Source: Arthrinium phaeospermum
Taxonomy: Eukaryota; Ascomycota; Sordariomycetes; Amphisphaeriales; Apiosporaceae
DNA length: 64,000 bases
Assembly (NCBI GenBank): GCA_006503535.1
Contig: QYRS01000004.1
Location: 186,001 to 250,000, forward strand
Direction of reading: 5' to 3'
In this document: one piece after another, positions 21,501-35,900 of the stretch
How positions within the stretch are numbered: the stretch's first letter is position 1
How the letters are laid out: each line of letters opens with the position of its first letter
The notes under the pieces: model-generated
Seen by the model: only the letters and a program-made list of their open reading frames with translations
Database searches by the model: none
What the model was told of the DNA's origin: nothing
Position numbers and translations under genes: made by a program

Positions 21501-23281
21501 CCGCACGACGGCGTGAACTGGAGGCAAAGCTTACCCACGGGAAAGGAGAGAGATATTGGGTTAATTAAATGAACGTTATCGACAGCCTGACAGCTCCTCC
21601 CGTTCGGGCTATCGAGACGCCTCCAACGGCCCATTGGCGTTTTGCCTTTGCTTGACAGCCAGCCAGCCGCCCGTCGTTAGCCAGGTGTATCTATCCCCTC
21701 GATGTTCATCTCCCGCGTAGATAACTACATGTAGTTAGGCAAGCCGGCTTGGCTACCGGCTACTTATATAATGCAGTAGGAGAGAGTGTGTGGGAGATGG
21801 CCACTCAGTGGCGGTTTTAGGAGAACCACACCATTGAAGCAAGCAAAAAGTGCCCAAGAGAGTGGCACTTTAAACAAAGCACACCAACACCACCAAAAGA
21901 TAGCGAAACGTTGTCCATTTCAATAGCTCCCGTGACTGCCTCTCCACCTACTTACACAATCCCATTAAGCTCCCTGTAAGAGCGGGCGCAATACAGCCGA
22001 AATGAACGGGACGATGGCATGGCCTCCCCTGCACCGGCTGACCGCCCCCTCTGCCGGCGACGACATGAAAGCAAGTTCGTACCGGTCGCGCCACCCCAGC
22101 AATCATTTGATCAATTGAAGGGGCCATCGGTGACAAGATGAGTCGACTTGGATACGAAGATCTGGTGGAGTCCGTACAGGGACCATTAAGTCCAGGGCGG
22201 ATGGCAATCATTGAGGTCCTTTGAAGGGAGGAGCAGCCTATTTGTTTGCCAAAGTAGGTAAGCAAGCAAGCAAGGTTGGCCACAGGCAAACAAGGATCTC
22301 GGAGCAATAGCGGTCTAGACCTCCGTCTCCCTGCAACCAACCCTGATCATTAGGTAGGCGTAACATGCCAGATCTCCCCCGCGAAACAGATCCCAGCTGC
22401 CAGATGAGAATGCTACGTGATTATCGTTCGGTCGGAACCGCTAAAGATATGCATGCAACTGAGCCTCAACAAACCACAAGACACAAGATGATATTAGACT
22501 ACACACGCACCTTGAACCAACTAAAGCACGGCATCATCGGAGCACACATATCACAAGTAGAGGCACAAGCAGGACACACACAATTGGAGAGAATCAGAAG
22601 ATGGTGAAGAATCATGAAATATTGTCGTTTAAACCGTCTAGCAACGGGGAAAAGACGATTGGGATTCTACATGAAAACATGCGCATAACGCTTCGTCAAA
22701 CCTCACTCAGAAGCAGGCCCTCACGCCGCCTGATCCCGCACTGCATGTAAATGCTCCGGATTGATGCTTGGCCAATCCAGACTGAAAAAAGATGCCGTGG
22801 GGAAAATCCATGCCCATCCTTGGAAAGAAGAATCGAAGAGAAGGTGTAAAGAGAGAACCGAAATCTTGTTGTTGATGGACAGCCTCGTCGACCCGAGACC
22901 GATACACAAGGGCTGCCCCAAGACTGGCGGAGAAGAGAAAAAATGATCCGGGTTCCTTTTTTGTTTTCTGAAATCACCAACCAACCCGAAACACGCCGTA
23001 TTCTCTATCATTGACTCCCGCGAGTCATCATCGTGATGCAAATGCAAATGTCGCCCGCTATGCACATGTCGTGGTAGTTCGGCCAAACTGTATGGTGGAG
23101 GCGTGCCGCTGAGATGCGCAGCCCAAATATGGTTGATAAAACAAGGCTGTGTACATGACCCATACACTACAAGAAGGGAAGATAAAGGCCGTGAGGGTGC
23201 CACTGGCCAGCTGCTGCCTCTGCTCCGCAAGGCATCGTCGATACCTGTCCGTCATTGGCTGACAAAAAGGCGGCCTGCTGC
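18525..23281. other. 4.8-kb stretch with no supported gene
   Basis: Several medium frames exist but none shows a family signature. At 18602-18832 (plus) a frame reads like real protein (ADAAHIFATTTNGETTGYST and onward to VGVEKMKGLGF) without a credible start. At 18949-19200 (plus) a hydrophobic frame (PTLLLLVGAGLMILG) follows. Both could be remains of a decayed gene. Between 19.4 and 20.8 kb short frames are broken by stops. 21-23 kb looks like ordinary noncoding sequence, including the 3' flank of the CAP gene and AGCAAGCAAGCAAG-type repeats near 22262. Confidence 0.4.
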
Positions 23282-24384
23282 TTACAGGTTGAGGCTTGCG
23301 CTTGCGACGATGTTGGCCTTGCCAAGGGGGCGCATGACGTTCTCGCCGTATCCGCCACCCATGTTGCCGGCGGGGTAGTAGTTGCAGACCATGAACCAGG
23401 TGTCCATAGCATCGTTCATGGTGCCCTTGGGGCAGAACTGAGCCTGGCAACCAACACCGGTCGACTTCTTCCAGACGAGCTGGGAGAAGTGGCCCCACTT
23501 CTCGAAGTTGCCCATGTCGGGCGAGGCTTCGCCGTAGAACGAAGGGAGGTAAAGGCCAACCTCTCCGTTGTACCACATGTCAGTGATGGCCATGTTGATA
23601 GCACCAACGTCTCCCAGCTTCTCGGCACCGCTAGAGAGACCCCACATGGCAATGTTTTGACCGTAGTCAGCATCACCTTGCTTCCTGTAGCGAACAGTCA
23701 GTAAACAATCGTCAGGCAAGAGAAAACGACTCCAGAAGGAACTTACATGTCGTGGGCGTATTTGCAGCTGGAGGCGGTGATGGCAGCGTATCCAGCAATT
23801 CTCTCGTTCCAAGTGCTCTCGGGGGCGGAGTGGTTGGAACGGTGCTGGTTGTGCGAGTTGACGGCCGCGGTCGCCAGCTTGTTGGCATAGACGGGGCGGT
23901 TCGGCTTGGGGGCTTCGGAGGCAACGGGAGCCGGCTCGTAGGTAGTGGGCTCGGGAGCAGGAGCGGGTGCCTGGGTGTAGGCCTGGGGCTGGGGGTCGGG
24001 GCTGGCAGAGACAGTAACAATGACAACGTCCGGCTCCTCAGCCTGGGCTGTCGGGGCTGGCGGGGCGGGGGCCTGGGTAGGCTGAGGCTCCTCTCCAGTG
24101 ACGGTGACGACGACAACCTCGGGCTCGGCGGCGGCCTGAGCCTTCTGCTTGGGGGCGGCGAAAGCCTGCTTGATGGCGGGAGCCTTGGCAGCGGGCTCGG
24201 TGGGAGCGGGAGGCGCGGCAGTCGTGGTGGCAGGAGCAGGAGTCGGGGTGGGTTCACCGGCAGTGACAGTAACGGTGTCCCAGACCTCAACGACGTCCAC
24301 CTTGGTGACGATGTCCCGCTTGTCAACAGGCGAGGCCATGGCGATGAGCGCGGATGCGCCAGCGATGAAGATTGAAGACTTCAT
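23282..24384 (-). CDS. Secreted CAP/PR-1 superfamily protein
   Basis: Two exons on the minus strand (24384-23747 and 23684-23282) give 346 residues. An N-terminal signal peptide (MKSSIFIAGASALIAMA) is followed by a VDKR site resembling a Kex2 cleavage signal. A 150-residue Pro/Ala/Thr/Val-rich region with repeated VVxVTV-type strands comes next. The C-terminal CAP domain has its hallmarks: NSHNQHRSNHSAP, a YGQNIAMWG segment, the CAP1 motif GHFSQLVWKKSTGVGC and the CAP2 motif CNYYPAGNMGG. Fungal CAP proteins such as yeast Pry1 bind sterols or fatty acids outside the cell. This one most resembles long-linker, wall-associated members. The lone intron has a clean GTAAGT donor. Confidence 0.93.
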
Positions 24385-27300
24385 GGTAATGGTGGTATTT
24401 GGTTTCTGTAAAGAATGTCTAAAGTTGGATGGGTCAGTATTGACTGTCGCTGAGGTAGTGACTGGACGGGTTCGAAAAAAAAAGAGTGACTGGGCAGTGA
24501 AAGGGACAAGAATGAACTGCTTGGGGGCACGAGTTGCAGTTATAGAAACCAAGGGACAAGGTAGGTGGCAGGCTAAGGAGGACAATAGAGGGGCGCCCTT
24601 GGGCAATCTAGGCCCGCGATTCTGCGCCCCATTATTCCTTGCTTCCACGCGACCAAGTATCTCACATGGCTCGAGGTCTTTGATGGTGTAGGGTGAATAG
24701 CAAGCAAGGCCTGCGGTCTTTGCCTCGAGGACAAAGACCGAGGCCAGGCCAAGCACATCTACCCGACCAACATACCGCCAATTTTTGGGCATTGGAGAAG
24801 GAAGAAAAGGGCAATCGGCAAAGTAAGGTCTGGGGTAATGGCGAAGGACCAGGGAAAATATGGGGCAAATGAGCATACCTCGTAGAGTAGATGCGTCTGG
24901 AGGCCGGAAATCACGAACGAGTCGAGATGACGAGGGCGATTTATATCCTGAAGCTCGCTGGCGTGGAAGCACAGAAAGTTAGAGGGTTGAGATCCAGATG
25001 GACGGCTGACTCCGGTATGAGAGAGTGTGTGTGGTTGGACAACAGCGAGACCTTGTTCGACTGTAAAAGGATTGGAAGACCAGCACAAAGATCGACTTGG
25101 CGGGTTCGAACGAGTTCGTGAGATGCGAAATGCGCGATCTTGATCTTGGGTAGGGATTGAGGGAGGGAAGACTTGTGCGAAGCAGATCCTGTGCTTCAAG
25201 CGGAACCAGAGTCTCGTGTGAGGGGGAGAGATGGGAAAAAGTTGTCCTGGCGACTGGCGTCCAAGGAAGGAATGACTGAGAAGCCGTAAAAGAACGTAAG
25301 TGACCGTGGAGGTTGTGGTTAAGGAAAGGCAAGACACTCGACTTGTGATGGGAATGTGGTGGTTATTTGAATGCCTTGGTGCTTGGGGGATGCTTGGAGG
25401 GGGACACAGGCACCCGAAAAGCCTACCAAAGTGCTAAGGGTGGGGACGGGGTAGGTACGGGAACGGGGAACGAGGTCGGGCCTGACTAAAACAGCCGTGT
25501 TTCTTGTTGACGTACGTGCAGGAGTCAAGTAGCCTAGTAGGTATCTAGTCTGCAGGCTGCGAGTCTCGAACTTCCTTTTGGGAGGCGAACTTAATCAGGG
25601 CGTCCTCGAGCCGGGGCCGGGAATGCAGACGCGCAAGTGAGCGTGGGTTGGTGGAGGTATCTTTTTTTTTTTCTTGTTGCTTGGTCTAGCGGGAGTGAGT
25701 GTGGAGGATTTGGGGGGGTGTGGTTAGGTATGTTGCGTGTAGTGAACGGAAATGTACAGAGCGTACGGAAACTAAATGAATGGAATGGTCGAATATCGGC
25801 CGGGCCTGCGAAAAAGGTGAGGTGAGGTGGTGAGAGAGGAAGAGGGAAGAGAAGGTGAGGTCTGCGCATGTGGTTTATTATTTTTTGACTCAGGCACACA
25901 CCCAGCCCAGTAGGGGCCAGTAGGGGCCAGTAGGCGGAAGTGACGCAGGTACACAGTTAAGCTAATGTGGGCGTTAGGGGGGGGCCCATGAATCGCCAGC
26001 AGGCTAAGCCGGGGGGGTGTTCTGTAGAGGGTGGGCCAGCCGGTTGTCGGTAAATGAACGGTGGGGTGTCAATGTAAGCAACCCAGAACAACCCGACATC
26101 CCAGAAAGGCGTCCCCTCTTTCTGCCCTCCCCTGCCAAAATACGACCGATGCGATACGGCTACAAAGGCTGTACAACCGCCCAACTGGCGGAGATTTGCT
26201 GCTCTCCATGTTTTACTACATCCCCGACCATCAATTTAAGCATGGGGCGGGTGCATTGCGCCGTCGTACTGAAGGGAAAGTGAGAGGGAGGGTCGTTTTG
26301 TTTGCCAAGGAGATCTCTACAGGATCGCCCGCCTATGTGTGAGCTACACAAGGGTGTGAAATTAAGGTCAGCTATGCTAAAATCAGGGCCAGGACGGGAC
26401 TCATCAGCAACGTCCTCCTCCGAATTTGGGTCCTCTCCTCGACGCTAAACAATCTCAATCCAGAGCCAAAGATGGGACGAGTCACGGCAAGCCAGAGAGG
26501 CTTCTTGGAGGCGCTCCCTAAACTCGCCGGGCTCGCGCTGGGCTTTTGGCTTGCAGTAGTAAGTTGCAAGCCGGTCAACCAGTTTCGCCAGGCCAAGGCG
26601 ATGGCCACGCTTGCTTGAGAAAGAGGATCCTAGTCGCAGGGTCGTCTCATGAGACTACCCATAGTGCCGTGGCACCACAAGTCTGTCGCAACCACCGCAC
26701 CAGATACAGCACATGAACAATGGCAAAGGGAAAAACAAAAACATGAGAAACAGCAAGCAAGCAGGCTGCCTGGCTGACACACAAAGACGTTGCCATGTCG
26801 TTCGCCCGGCTGCTTTCTGCCGTCCAACAGGGCATCTAGACACACCCACATGCAGTAGGATTTGTTTGGCATTCATATACGCAATAGGAGAGAGGCCAGG
26901 AGGGCAGAACTCGTTGAGGTCAGCAGATAGGGTGTAGGAACAACCTTGGGGAGGGTTCCTGAGGGACGATCTGTGGATGCATCTAGCTGCCTGTCAATTC
27001 CAGTTTTTCGCTTTCCCGACCAGCACGCAGCACGCATCCAGAAGGAATTGAAGGGCCAGGCAGATTGCACTGACGGTGGGTACGGCAGACTGGGTAACAG
27101 CAAAAGCCAATCGAAGACGCTTAGAACATGCCGGGCAGTCTGGCCGTCTGGTTTTGCTGATGATCGGTGTTCTACAGCGACTATCACGAACAAAGTGCGT
27201 AATGCTGGTGTTGGTGCGCAAGGGCCGGCGGGTAACAGTGCGCCAATGCACCGCCGTAGATCCCAAGCTCAGCAGGTACAACAACTGCTAGGCCAACCGG

Positions 27301-27984
27301 CGGCAGAGCTGCACTGGCCTGAGCTACATAAGCCATCAAAACAATTCATCTATTTTGCACTGCGCTGGAAATAAGGTCATCTCTGCCCATCCAGAATCAT
27401 AATGCTTATTGATTGTGACGCTTATTTTTGTATGTTTTGGTTTTGGGATGTTTATTCTTGGGGCGGGTTTTCCATCAGCATCTTTCGCATATGCACCTAG
27501 ACCTATTACTGGTGACCCCTATTCCCCAGGGACCAATAGGCAAAGGGGGGGGTAACAAGATATGCAGTCATCTGTCATCCCAACTTGCCCCTGCAAATGC
27601 AAGTGGAGGGATTGGCCCTGGTCGTGGTTGCTCCCCTTTAATCTGGTACCTTGCATTGCCGTTCGTTTTCACGTTTCGGGCTTAAAGAGTTAAAGAGAGG
27701 GGAAAAGGCAAGGGTAGGCGAGGGTGATGGGTGAGGCTAAGAGCTGTGCGGTCGCATTGGTAGCATTTGGGAGGGGGGCCGACGCGCCGATACCACCCCA
27801 GTCTGCCCAGAATCCCAGCTGCCAGAATCGGTAACAATTCTAAATGGGCAAACAAAACCAAAAACACCATGATCAGATACCTACATAATTCAGCTGGCCC
27901 TCGTCAATCACGCGGCAAGCAAACATCTGCATCAGAAGCTGAAAAGGTATTTTGGGGGTTGGACCCCTCGGAGCTGACGACATG

Positions 27985-28003
27985 CACACACACACACACA
28001 CAC
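27985..28003. repeat. (CA)n microsatellite
   Basis: An uninterrupted CACA dinucleotide run of 19 bases within the gene desert. Confidence 0.9.
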
Positions 28004-29968
28004 CGTTGCAACTCGTAGAGGGCATCTGAGCACCAGCACCCGGGTGTGCCGACGTAGAGGTAATCGAAATAATGGCGCTTCAATCGATCCTTCTTGCATG
28101 TGTTCTAGTAGTATTCGAAATGTCCCTGTCACCCATGCTTTCTAACTCCGTCTGCTCTGACCTCAGATGCAATCAATGTCTAGGCCTGAACAACAATCGC
28201 GCCCATCGCCATCCAATTGATCTCAATAATCTACGGCTAAACGTGACCTGTGCGCGTAGCTGCAGCGGCCCGGTAGGGACTGTGGCTTTCTTTCCCTTGC
28301 TCAGTCGGCCGCCCTCCGGCTGATCAGCAATCAGGAGAGGCGTGGAGGGAAACAAATGACCGGACGAACATCACCAGCGTTTCTCCCTGCTCTGCGGTCT
28401 TGGCTGCTTGGGGGTGTCCTTTGGTTCCTGGGTTGCTGGCTGCTTGCACCACCTCTTGGGGGATTGCGCACGCTCTGAAACAACGCTAATCGGTTAGTGG
28501 CGCGTCCATGATCTGGGCCTGGACAGAGGTCCTGCTACCCAATCAATCCACCCGCTCGTATTTCATTTCCAGAATGCGCTCTCTCAATCACAAACACCGA
28601 CAATTTGCATGGTGCCCGTAGCCAATTAGCCCAAGATTTCGTTTCATCTGGAGAGACCCGACTTGCCGACCGCCGCTGCATGGCAAAAAAGCGCCTCCCT
28701 TTATCGCGACGACACCACCGCCATCGTCAATAATATCATTCTCGTACACGCCGAGAGCCCTTTCTAGCCAGGAGGTAGAATTGAGCAATTGTCGGCCGGG
28801 ACAGGCGGCAACAAGGGGACCCTGGAGCAAAGGGGAACTGCTCAACGGCGCTTACTTGACTTGCTTGCTTGCTGTGCCCATTGCCTCGGTTCACGACATT
28901 TGGCATGCCTTCTAACCAGGACTTCTACCCCATGAAAGGGTCATCCCGCCTTAAGCCTGCCGCTAAACCCATCCCGAAATTCAACCTCCCTCTCCTGTCA
29001 TGGGTCTGTCTTCAAGCATCCTCTATCTACGGAGTAGGTATCTATTGATTTTGCCAATAATACAACGGGCGCTGGGATTGAGTGGGCGACAATCTACGGA
29101 CCGACGACGCCAAGCAGGCAATTCGCTCCCGGTAACAATCTTTCGGCCCTTCCATATGAGCGAGGGACAGGCTGCCTGACAACTGAGTATCTGAGTAACA
29201 ACAAGCAACTGCGTAACACACCACAGCGTTGGGTAAGGTAGGGATCTCCCGTCAGAAACTCGTCTGCACACATCCAGCACATGAGATTTTGTCTCATGCT
29301 CCAGTCTTCTCAGCGCCGACTAGCAATCGTTGGACCTTCCATTTGCGGTAAAGCCTCTCGATTACGCACACCTCTTGCCTTCGAAAGAACCAGAACCTGC
29401 AATCCTCGTCGGCGGCTTACTCGGGGCTTGAGGAGGCGATTGGATTGATCCATCTGCCCACTTAGTTCGTCCGCGATTCAGGAACGCGCCTTGCCTTGGT
29501 CTCTCGCTGGCATTGGCAGTCTGCTTCCAAGTCAGCAAAAGCAACGTCAGACAAAACGCGACGACAGCATCGAGGCTGGTGGCCGTTTATTCTGGCCGTT
29601 TTAACGGGGAGACGGGCTGCCAGCTCTGTTTGTGGGGCAGGCCCGACGGTAGTTCGTTCCTCTCCCCCAGTATAATGTAACCCATCGTCGTCCGCTACAG
29701 TAGGTACAGCAAAACATGCAAAGCCGACATGCCATTGAGCCATCAAATCTGCTCGCCCAGTAACGCCGCGCCCTGCATTGGCTTCTGCAGTCTAGGCGAT
29801 GCAGCCTCGAAATCTCTTTGCAGCTACCGACCCAGAATAACACTGTAGCGCCTCACAGCTGACTCGGCAAGGGCTTTCTTTGCAGGTCTAGTCTAGCCCT
29901 GCCATCCGATCTCGTCGCCGGGTTTGCGGTCACTTCGGATGATCAGCTATCACGAAGTCGTATGTATG

Positions 29969-29991
29969 TACTCCGTACTCCGTACTCCGTA
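29969..29991. repeat. TACTCCG triplicate
   Basis: Three head-to-tail copies of the 7-base unit TACTCCG followed by TA. Each junction forms TACTCCGTA, the reverse complement of the TACGGAGTA words found elsewhere in the desert. Confidence 0.85.
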
Positions 29992-32900
29992 TGCAGGCAC
30001 GCATTGACAATTGAACTGGTGGCTGGCTCTCGAAACAATCCCTCGCCATGGCTGACCAGGTACTACTATGCGAATTGCATTTTCTTTCTTTTTCCGATTG
30101 GGCGGTTTCGGCACCCTGTCGGGGTGCCATGTCGAATCAAAGGGCGTCCCGGCGGTAGACGCGCCGCCTACGTAGTGCCAATGCAACACCCCGGGCTTTT
30201 TTTACGCCCACTGAGCGAAAAACTCTGGCTCTGGCCCTGATCCCCGGGACAGCAACCCGGGAGCGTCGCATTATGACATAGTTGATAGAAACATGATGGG
30301 CTTGTCTTAGCACTGACTGCGAGCGGAGTCGCGACATTCAAGACATGCAATACAGCCAACAGCCACCCAGCCAGCAGAAAACGGAATATGCACGGTCGGA
30401 GCGAGCAGAGAGTCCAAGAGCGAGGGAATGGATGACGTCGCCATTATTTCTCCCGGCGCTGGAATTCGCCATTGGTCGACTCCGGCCGCAGCTTTGGTGA
30501 AAGGCGCTTAATCACCGGCCAACAACCCACATAGATTCAAGTGATAATACCACCCCCAGTACCGGAACCGCCTGGGAAACAGCTCCGCCAGCCGGGCAAG
30601 GTGAAGATTTTTAATAGGATCTCTTTCGCCGGTGGATAGTAGATGTGGTCGCATGTCTGCTGCCTCAAGCGTCTAGTAGTAGGTACGGAGTACCTGGCCA
30701 TGTTTCGACCGAGTCGAAACAAAGACATACGGCCACTCCAAACCAATGGGATCCGCCCGGCATCTAGACCTGCGGCTAGCCTAGCCCCTAGTCTACCGCG
30801 TCTATAGTAAGTAGTTCATGCCCGAACTTTCATGCTTATTTTCGCATCTGTTTGAATTTTTATTCATGATGCTTCCGCTGTCACGCTATGGACAACAGGA
30901 AGCGCTACTGTCCGTTCGTTGAGGCCGTTGAGGATACGTCCAGAGGCCGGTTCGACGCGGTGCCGATTGACAGACCATTCTAGAAGAACAGCTACCGCCA
31001 TGTGTCATGGAAGACACGGGTTCGTAGCTTCTTGTCCGGTGCCAAATCCTGTCATGTATCACGACGCTACGCCTGTCACTGACTGAGGTCCCAACCGTTG
31101 TGTCCTTCCGCCGAAGAGCTCCGGGGGGACTAGTGCGCGGAAGATCGACGATCTGTAACTGCCATACCTACGGTACTTTGGCAGACGATGTGGGACACCG
31201 TCGGCCAGCGGTTCTCCATGTGCAGCTGCTTTCCTATCCTTTCCACTTCGTGAGAAGTAGTACCTATCCAGCCACCGGCTGATCCGCTGAGTCGAACGAT
31301 CTGTCTAACGATTCGCAACCACATTGGCGCATCAGATGAGCTGTAGTCAGTCATTCGTGGTTGCATAGGAAGGACATCAAGCCTACGACTCGTGGAGTAA
31401 CCCTCCTCTATCTGGTACAGAACAGCATAGTAATCGTGTCTCGTTTCAAACCCGAACCACCGGAACAGACATCTCTGCCCGACCATTGCAACCCGCCAAT
31501 CCCATGAAGCGAATGCTGGCTAGTGTTAGCTGCTGTGTCCAGAACACCCACCCCGGCGGCGTCCCGATTTTACGGTGACTGTCTGGGATTGTATTCCGAG
31601 GTCTCACTTTATCTAGATAGTAGTATGTCGACTTTGACTCGTTACGCCGCCGCCGCCGCCCCCCGCTCTGAGGGGAGGGGCCAGCCAGGATCTTGAGATG
31701 GTCTCAATGCTGTCGCCCCCGTGATGTCGGAACCCACCGCCACGTTCGTGTTAACCTGGATCTGACATGTCTTGTTGGTTGCCGAGCGAGCTGTCAGAGC
31801 TCGGGCAGGGACAGAACCGAGGGGATATTATTGCAGACTGCCATTGCGGGTCTTTCTCCCTCGCCAGGGCTGTCACTGCATGATGATAATAGAGTTGCAG
31901 ATGTAGTAATTAGTGCTTTTTCGCCCGTCTGTATTTCAGGGCCCCTTCCAAGCAATAAAAAAAGCACAGACGCGAAACTTGTCATGCCTTGTGGGTGGTG
32001 GTGGTTTTGTCGGGCCACTACCATCTGAGATGTGATGTTAGTGCAGATTCCCCACGCATCCACTTGCGGCTCCCTTCCCTCTTGACGACCACCTAGGCAG
32101 CCGGGCTACCTAGACCTTGCATACACGATTGGGATGGATTCCCACACGAGGGGAGTTGTAAACCTGGGCATTTCGTAGCGAATGATGCATTTTGTACACT
32201 GGATTAAGGAGGGGCCATTTCATCTCGGAACCTGGTTGTTGAAGGAAGTGGCGCCTGCTAGCTTGGTTTGGAATATATTATCCCCCCTACCCTTGGCGGA
32301 GTGCAGCAGAATGCTGAACAGCACATCCTTACACCCTACCTACATGAGCTCACTGCTGTATGCACACCCTCCCTCTCCTCTCGCCTTGTCGTATTAGTAT
32401 TGGTAATATCCGGGTGGACTTGAGGATATTGGTGGTGCAATGTAGACAGCTCTTGGCTGAAGCCGGCAAATTTCACTTCCATCCTGTCTTTTGCACCTTG
32501 CAATCTTCAAGATCTTGGCATAAACATGCCCGCCCTCTCGACCCCGTGCAGATGCCGGTAGAATGTCATGTAAGATGCCAGGCGGCATGGCAGCACAGGA
32601 CCGTGGGGATGACGGGTTACACGAGAAACTCCCCAGACATGACAGAGCCAACCAAAAAGAGACCTGACTGAAAACTGTTTCCTCGAACCGCATAGAGGTT
32701 CTTTGCTTCTAGCGCTGAGTCTAGAATTGTTGCACCCAGGACAAGACAGTCGTGTCCTCCTTCAGGTTCTGTGACCTAGCAACTGACTACCTACCTACTT
32801 GCTGTGTCCAGACCATGTGACCCCCCAACTGTGTCTCTGGAGAAAACCGCTAGGGGAGAGACATTTCTAACATGATACAGGACTAACTAGCTAAGTCGCC

Positions 32901-35900
32901 GTCTACTGGCATGTCGATCTCCCGGGAATGTTCCGAGCCGAGCTATCCCTTTCTGTGGTATGGACTTTTGAAGAATGCGATTCTGGGGAGCATGGGAATG
33001 TCTCACCCACTACTGCTTCACGAGCTTTTTTCCTGTCGAAACTTCATTCTAAGAAGGCAGTAAATATGTCTCTGCACAGCCCCTTTACGGTCAATATCGG
33101 TGCGATAACGCGTGCATATGATAGTTCAGGTTTCTCGTCGGGCGTTAAGGTTGGCTGTGCCCCTTATACAGAGATGTGTACATATCACTAACATCCGTAT
33201 GCCATTTTCTAGCGCAGACTCTCATCGGATCCGTGGTCGTTGGGAAGACTCGTCCTCCCAATATCACTAATGCATTCCTGGATGAGTTCAAGGTTGATGA
33301 TAGGTAGACATGCACTTGTAACACACGTATATAACCTCCTGCTTGGGGCCGTTTGACTGCCATGTCGGGCGGTTCACTGAACATATCCCAGTATCAACGC
33401 TCTAGGGGGAGCGTGTAAAGTGGCTTGGGCAGTCATACCCGTCGCTTCCGATAACTAATCGTCGGCTTGCCTCATTAGTCGACATCGGCCCTTTCTTGTT
33501 CTATGTTCCATCAGAGCAGGTAACCAGGGTGCTTACGTCGTCCGCCCTACTCTTTTTGACCACTGACTATGCCCCCCTGATGGCATCACGGCACTGCATC
33601 TGTAAGTCATCGTTCCGTTCTGCCGTGCAACCCAAGTCAAAACACATCCATCTGAATGTGCCCATCAACACGAAAGATCAGACGAAAGAAAACGTGCTTC
33701 AATAGTCTGATATCTTGTTCTGGGGGTGAACAAGGAAGGGTATCCGGCATCCGACGATCTGGGGTAAGGGGTAAGATCGACGTGGTGGATTGGTGGACAG
33801 GACAAGCAGGTGCAAGTAAGCCGGGCGACGTATGCAACTGTCCGCGTGCGTTTTCTTTCTGTTGTTGTGGCTGTTGTTGTGCTTCTCGCTACACGGAGAA
33901 CGGGCCACACGCATCGTCTGCTGCTGTGTAGCCCGGCTAGGTGCTTTCGACTGCATGTGAATGGCCGCCGCGCATACAGAGTGCGGGGAAAGGGTTCGGC
34001 GTTGAAACGTATATTGCACTTTAGTCATTTTTCGTGGCTTCAAGTCCCTGTGTTGAGCCGGAGTTCGGCGGCGGGTGGCAGAGGGGCTGCAACCAAGACG
34101 ACGAGTCCTCCGATCACAGGGCAGTGCATGGTGTAGTGGTGAAAGGGGTTCGCTGCCCACGAGTGGTGGTGCCGCGCTGTTTTCGGGAAAGTCTTGCAAT
34201 GTTGGACAGATCGATCCATCTGAGCTAAATACGGCCCATGGTATTTCGGGTAGGACGCAGTAGAGCTTTGCACACGTGGTGAGCTTACGTGAACCTTCGA
34301 TCTGTGTTCAGATAGCTTTTGCCATGACAGAAAACAGCTGATGATGGTAGATTTTCGCCGTCCCCGTCAGAAGAGACATATTTGATCCTCTGGCGGTGAG
34401 AATTCCCCTTGTGCCGGGCCCTCCGGGACACTAGAGAATACACGCATGCGCCATGTTCTTTGCGAGATATCATATCATACGCCTCCTCATCCTCCAGCAG
34501 ACCAACCAATGCCCGCTGGTGAATGGTATGGTTACTAGTGAGGGGTTTTCTATTCACGGAAGCCGTGGAATCCAGGGCTGAGACATGCAGCTGGTTGCAC
34601 TCGACTAATACTGCAGCGTCCCTTGCGGTTGCCGGTTGACCTACGCAACCGGGTACCTGGACCGTATTGCCAACTGGGACACATATGCAGCTGTATGCAG
34701 AGAGCACCTACGTACCCCATACATGACAAATCAGACGCATGAAATGCTACAGCTCAGTCATGTGTGCAGATGCAGCCAACCTGGGAGCCACGAAGGAGGC
34801 AGTCAAAAACGGCTTTCCCAAGTGACATTTCTTGTGATACGTGAGGGACTTTTTGGCCTCATGCAGCTTTCCGACTTTTACTTTTGTACGCCATGATATT
34901 GAGAGGAGACATCTTGGGGTTTGATGCGACCACGAGAGGGTTTTACACTTCTCGGGCATGGACAGGTCGCAGCAGTCGTGAATGTGGCCTCCCAATATCC
35001 GGGGTGATATGATCAGGTAGGCAAGTGGCGCCCACGCGTGTGTTGAAGGAAATTCCACCAGCAAAATTCCTGATCCGTTCGCAGTCACACAGAGCAACGC
35101 ACCGCGAGCACATGTCTCTTCCTCTCTCTCTCTCTGGTGTGTTCAGGGATCACGTGCTGCTCTCTGCGTTGGGCTCCACATGCCCACATTCCTGAGAATA
35201 GGGGGCTCAACCTCTCCGGTAGGAAAGGCGGAACGAGTAAAATGAAGAAGAAGACCCAGACAATGATGCCATGGCGAGATGTCTCTGGATTCAGGGACAC
35301 CAGGTTGATCTCTACAGTAAGGGGCACCGGAAAGCAAATAGATGGGGATAGCATCAAACTGGTTCTCCGTTATGTCTTGCATGTATCTGAGCTGCGACCA
35401 GAACCAGTATCTTCCTTCTTAGTGTTGATCAACCGGGGCGGACACTCTCAACCTCAAGTCAAGCCATGATACTAATATTTCTGGGGGCCTCCAAGGCGAG
35501 CATGTGGGTCTGAATGAGATGGCAGGATTGATAGCTTTCCCGAGTGAATACGTTTCTCACCCTTTACCGTCAATTTGTACGCCGATGTACCTGCCTGACG
35601 GTCATGTAACCGTCATGTATGAAGGCGTGCTCTTCTTTGTCTATGCCGTTGACTATGTAGCTGGTTTGATCGCAGAGTAACCAGGACCACGGTCGCTGGT
35701 ATGCTTCAGTCATGCTACTAGTATTCTTGGACCTACTTGAAGGCATCTGTCTTTGCCAAATACCGTCAACGAGATGGACCAGATATCTAGATTGCATACT
35801 CTTCTTACACGTATAACCTGACCGAGATCGATCATCGTGCTCAAGACCAATGCTCCGTCCAATCCCCACATCCCCACATGATAGATAGCCTTGGGAGAAC

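Noticed and set aside
23752..24375. A Gly-rich 207-codon plus-strand frame
   Set aside because: It is antisense to the Pro/Ala-rich linker of the CAP gene and its Gly content simply mirrors that composition.
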